From Dyadobacter chenwenxiniae (GTDB lineage Bacteria; Bacteroidota; Bacteroidia; Cytophagales; Spirosomataceae), in contig NZ_CP094997.1 of NCBI RefSeq assembly GCF_022869785.1, forward strand, positions 4,092,001 through 4,156,000: DNA of 64,000 nucleotides, given 5' to 3'. Under the pieces are notes generated by a model. It saw only the letters and a list, made by a program, of their open reading frames with translations. It did not search any database and had not been told where the DNA came from. Shown piece by piece: positions 61,205 through 64,000 of this stretch. The stretch's first letter is position 1. Each line of letters opens with the position of its first letter. The translations under genes and the position numbers were made by a program.

Positions 61205-62473
61205 TCAGGGATAGATCAAATATTTTTTTCGCATGTCCTTGTACTGACCAAGACCCGGCTCCCAGCTTTTCCTGATCTCATCTTCGGAAGCACCCGCAAT
61301 GATCTGTTTTTTGAAGTTCTCAGTGCCTACCAGTTTATCAAAGCTTCCCATTTGCTTACTCTGGCTCATATCAAAGAACTTAGCTTTGTCGGGATATGCT
61401 TTATACATATCCATGATCCAATTTAAATTCAGCTTTTCTGATTTTTCGAGTTTGGAAATATCATACTTCCGCAGATCAATGCCATAGCAATCCTGATCCA
61501 TGTGCAAAGGTGCCTCACTCATTCCTTTGATACTCTTTGGCGTAAAAACGAAATCATATTTCCCTTTCAGCAAAGGCGCACCAAGCACTGTGAACGGCAT
61601 GTAAGTCCCTCGCCCCTGGCTGACGATCGTTCCTTCAAACATGCATATATGCGGATAAAGCATCACCGACTGTTGCGTATTCAGGTTCGGTGAAGGCATT
61701 ACTGGCAATGTGTATGGCGTTTTATGATTGTAGTTGGCCACTTTAATGATCTTCAATTCGCACCGCATTTTGTTGGGCAGCCATCCTTCTCCATTGATCA
61801 TCTGCGCAAATTCAGCAATCGTCAGTCCGTGCGCGATGGGAATTTTATACATGCCGATGCCGGAACGCAAATGATCTTCGAGGATCGGACCGTCTACCAG
61901 AAAACCGTTGGGATTTGGGCGATCCAGGATCAGCATTTCCTTATTCGTTTCGGCGCAAGCTTCCATTACATGCCCCAAAGTGTTGATATAAGTGTAAAAA
62001 CGAGCCCCAACATCCTGAATATCAAACACCATCAGATCAATACCCGCCATTTGTTCCTTCGTAGGCTTTTTCTGTTTGCCGTAAAGTGAAATAGCGGGAA
62101 TGCCCGTTTTCGGGTCCACGCTGTCACTCACTTTATCTCCATTGCTGGCCGTACCACGAAAACCATGTTCCGGGCCAAAAATCATGACAATATTTACACC
62201 CAGCGAAACGAGGCTGTCCACGATCGGTGTTTTTCCAATTATTGATGTTTGGTTGACTAATATCCCGATCTTCTTACCTTTCAGATAATCCAGATATGCT
62301 GAAACCTGATCCGCACCGGTAACCGGCAACCCGGCTGGCTCAATCGTGTTTTTGCCAACCTTTAAAGAATCACCTTCCGTTATTACAGGCGTTTTTTGCG
62401 AGGATGAGTTAACGCAGTTGCTGAACAAGCAAATGCATAGTGTGAGGCATAGTAATGTGGAAAATGATTTCAT
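61205..62473 (-). CDS. namZ: Exo-beta-N-acetylmuramidase (NamZ, DUF1343) lipoprotein
   Basis: 422 residues. A lipoprotein signal (MKSFSTLLCLTLCICLFSNC, lipobox LFSNC) puts it on the periplasmic side of a membrane. Family features are ILVNQTSIIG, FGPEHGFRGTAS, MVFDIQDVGARFYTYI and LDRPNPNG. NamZ removes terminal MurNAc from peptidoglycan fragments during cell wall recycling. It follows the radical SAM gene after 17 bases on the same strand and is probably cotranscribed. Length fits the family. Confidence 0.9.
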   Translation of the reverse strand: MKSFSTLLCLTLCICLFSNCVNSSSQKTPVITEGDSLKVGKNTIEPAGLPVTGADQVSAYLDYLKGKKIGILVNQTSIIGKTPIVDSLVSLGVNIVMIFGPEHGFRGTASNGDKVSDSVDPKTGIPAISLYGKQKKPTKEQMAGIDLMVFDIQDVGARFYTYINTLGHVMEACAETNKEMLILDRPNPNGFLVDGPILEDHLRSGIGMYKIPIAHGLTIAEFAQMINGEGWLPNKMRCELKIIKVANYNHKTPYTLPVMPSPNLNTQQSVMLYPHICMFEGTIVSQGRGTYMPFTVLGAPLLKGKYDFVFTPKSIKGMSEAPLHMDQDCYGIDLRKYDISKLEKSEKLNLNWIMDMYKAYPDKAKFFDMSQSKQMGSFDKLVGTENFKKQIIAGASEDEIRKSWEPGLGQYKDMRKKYLIYP

Positions 62474-62490
62474 TGGATTTAGGATTGAAT

Positions 62491-63543
62491 TTAAAATAAA
62501 CGCATTTGCCCTGCCCGCATAAACTGGGTTGTATCAAGCTCGGGTAACGCTCTGTCTTTGAAATATTTTCGACACGCGTGTGCATGGAGTTGCCTGATGT
62601 TTTCTGCAAAATTACCCTCCCCAACCATTCTGAGTCCGAATCGGGAATCATTTAAACTTCCTCCATGGCATTCCGCAATCTGGTTCAGCACTTTCGTTGC
62701 CCGATCCGGAAAATGATGATTGATCCACTCTTCGAATAATGTTGAAATGGCACCATTCAGCCTTACGATTGTATAATTGGCCCATATTGCACCGTTTTCG
62801 GCCGCCGCCTGTACAATGGCCGGAATTTCGTGATCATTGAGTCCAGGAATAATGGGCGCTGTCATTACGCCCGTCGGCACGCCAGCTTCGGTTAGTCCTT
62901 TCACAATTTGCAATCTGCGTTTTCCGGTTACAGTCCGGGGTTCAAGGGCGCCGCGAAGCTCTTCATTTAGCGAAGTAATGGAAATTGCTCCATGCACCAG
63001 ATTCAGCTTGGCGAGCTTTTCAAGCACGTCCAAATCCCTCAGTATTAAAGCATTTTTGGTCAAAACGCTCACCGGATTCCGATATCTCAGGCATATTTCG
63101 AGCATTTGCCGGGTTAACCGATATTTTTTTTCTCCCGGTTGATAACAATCTGTGTTTCCGGAAAAATGAATGGCCTTAGGCTCCCAGTTTTTTGAATTGA
63201 AAAGCTTTTCCAGCAACTGCGGCGCATTTTTCTTGACTATAATTTTTGTTTCAAAATCCAGCCCGGCGGAATATCCCCAATATTCATGGGAGTTGCGGGC
63301 ATAACAGTAAATACAACCATGTTCGCAGCCCCGGTAAGGGTTAATCGAGTGAAAATGACCCAGATCCGGACTATCCGAAACACTCAGCAATGTTTTGGAG
63401 TGCTCCTCAATAAACTGCGTTTTCGGGTTCGCAGCCGGCTCTTCCCACTGCTGCCAGTCCTCTGACGTATATTCTATTTCATGCTTAAAAAATTTGTTGT
63501 GGGTGTTAATAGCAGCCCCCCGGCCACGAGCCCTGTTGTCCAT
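62491..63543 (-). CDS. PA0069-type radical SAM protein (SplB-like)
   Basis: 350 residues. The iron-sulfur motif CEHGCIYCYAR (CxxxCxxC) opens a TIM-barrel with the family's EYWGYSAGLDFETKI, IHFSGNTDCYQPGEKKYRLT and TKNALILRDLDVLEKL segments, then GVMTAPIIPGLND. Such proteins, distantly related to spore photoproduct lyase, bind a [4Fe-4S] cluster and cleave S-adenosylmethionine; the substrate is not known. NamZ follows directly. There is no indication of DNA repair genes near by. Confidence 0.9.
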   Translation of the reverse strand: MDNRARGRGAAINTHNKFFKHEIEYTSEDWQQWEEPAANPKTQFIEEHSKTLLSVSDSPDLGHFHSINPYRGCEHGCIYCYARNSHEYWGYSAGLDFETKIIVKKNAPQLLEKLFNSKNWEPKAIHFSGNTDCYQPGEKKYRLTRQMLEICLRYRNPVSVLTKNALILRDLDVLEKLAKLNLVHGAISITSLNEELRGALEPRTVTGKRRLQIVKGLTEAGVPTGVMTAPIIPGLNDHEIPAIVQAAAENGAIWANYTIVRLNGAISTLFEEWINHHFPDRATKVLNQIAECHGGSLNDSRFGLRMVGEGNFAENIRQLHAHACRKYFKDRALPELDTTQFMRAGQMRLF

Positions 63544-63604
63544 GTTTGGTTAATGATCATGATTTGTTGATGAAATTGCTAACGATGTTGTGTGATCAAT
63601 TTTG

Positions 63605-63810
63605 AATGATTGAATGACTGAATGAGTGAATGAAGTTTAATGTTGACCAGGTCACCTGGTGTTGAGCGAATGACTGAATGAAGTTTAATGTTAACCGGGT
63701 CGCTGGCGACGACGGAATCGAAGAATAAGAAAATATTAAATCATCCCCCAGAGACCCGGTCAATCATCGCCCGGCGACCCGGTCACTCATTCACTCATTC
63801 ACTCATTCAA
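63605..63810. repeat. Direct and inverted repeats with GAATGA octamers and GACCGGGTCGC words
   Basis: Two direct copies of TGAATGAAGTTTAATGTT followed by RACCRGGTCRCTGG lie at 63627-63659 and 63675-63706. Inverted relatives GACCCGGTCA and GGCGACCCGGTCA lie at 63752-63761 and 63773-63785, running into a (CATTCACT)n tract at 63784-63809 four bases before the next stop codon. Overall the segment could fold on itself. It fills most of the 269-base gap. Confidence 0.65.
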
Positions 63811-63812
63811 AA

Positions 63813-64000
63813 CTACTTTATATACCGAAAGTCCTCGTCTCCTTTCAAAGACAGCAGCACGTCGTACATGAGTTGGATTACGTTTTTGACGTCTTCTTTG
63901 TGGACCATTTCCACGGTGGTGTGCATGTATTTAAGCGGGAGGGAAATCAGTGCGGATGCGATGCCTTCGGTTGAGTAGGCAAAAGAATCCGTATCCGTTC
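63813..64000 (-). CDS. M42-family metallopeptidase, C-terminal fragment (cut by window edge)
   Basis: The last 62 codons of a gene that continues beyond the right edge, ending at TAG (63813-63815). The visible end reads TDTDSFAYSTEGIASALISL, PLKYMHTTVEMVHKEDVKNV and a short charged tail. The pattern of a Ser/Thr-Asp before the ALISLPLKYMHTTVE strand is characteristic of M42 glutamyl-type aminopeptidases (cellulase M-like), in which the His belongs to the metal site. Cytoplasmic, binuclear-metal peptidase. Confident as to family, nothing can be said about the start. Confidence 0.8.
   Translation of the reverse strand, partial: TDTDSFAYSTEGIASALISLPLKYMHTTVEMVHKEDVKNVIQLMYDVLLSLKGDEDFRYIK

Noticed and set aside
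1..64000. Insertion sequences, prophage or integrative element borders
   Set aside because: No transposase, integrase, phage structural gene or tRNA gene was recognised, so the accessory genes in the array cannot be tied to a particular mobile element.

Overview
The window looks like a chromosome segment of a Bacteroidota bacterium of the Cytophagales, most like Dyadobacter or a close relative. The evidence is TonB-dependent receptors with carboxypeptidase-like N-terminal domains, DUF6249 and 2TM-domain proteins, GH127 and DUF1343 enzymes, weak ribosome binding sites and promoters of the Bacteroidota type (TAnnTTTG at -7). The genus is inferred from remembered protein families; no search was run.

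Left part (1-43.6 kb): an array of thirteen complete and one partial paralogous MacB/FtsX-type ABC permeases of about 790-820 residues, all on the minus strand. Only one ATPase gene (41385-42062) and one membrane-fusion adaptor gene (42213-43523) accompany them. They fall into transcription units that read leftwards: adaptor-ATPase-secreted protein-two permeases; a two-permease unit at 30.3-35.1 kb; permeases at 27.1-29.6 and 24.6-27.0 kb followed by a zeta-like toxin module; two permeases at 18.7-23.6 kb; four at 3.4-13.1 kb; and two or more at the left edge. Between units sit unrelated genes: four toxin-antitoxin-like modules (one truncated), an ECF sigma/anti-sigma pair, a TonB-dependent receptor and a small lipoprotein.

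The main discovery is regulatory. In front of five of the six permease units is the same composite element: two 16-bp dyads (consensus TGTYCG-N4-YGRACA) exactly 20 bp apart, and, 45 to 67 bases nearer the gene, a sequence resembling a sigma-54 -24/-12 promoter (TGGYAYA-N4-TT). The divergent neighbour of the adaptor operon (43821-45188) encodes an NtrC-type sigma-54 activator, the obvious candidate to bind these sites. The toxin-antitoxin modules instead carry housekeeping-type TAnnTTTG elements. The window therefore appears to show one two-component/sigma-54 regulon controlling a large family of permeases that may share one ATPase and one adaptor. A likely histidine kinase partner lies 9 kb away at 54453-55793.

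Right part (45-64 kb): mostly single-copy metabolic and envelope genes. These are a GH127 arabinofuranosidase-like enzyme, an LEA-type protein, a YciF/DUF892 and general-stress flavin-binding pair, a second TonB-dependent receptor, thiD, a HAD phosphatase with the histidine kinase, two APC-family permeases (one ethanolamine-type), a PI-PLC-like phosphodiesterase, a LytTR response regulator, a NamZ/DUF1343 muramidase with a radical SAM protein, and the end of an M42 aminopeptidase. Several repeat families occupy the gaps: period-7 CRGCNNT hairpins, period-8 CATTCACT tracts, a CCCCTAAAGGGG hairpin and a GGTAG/GGGATG repeat cluster. No rRNA, tRNA, CRISPR array or insertion sequence was recognised.
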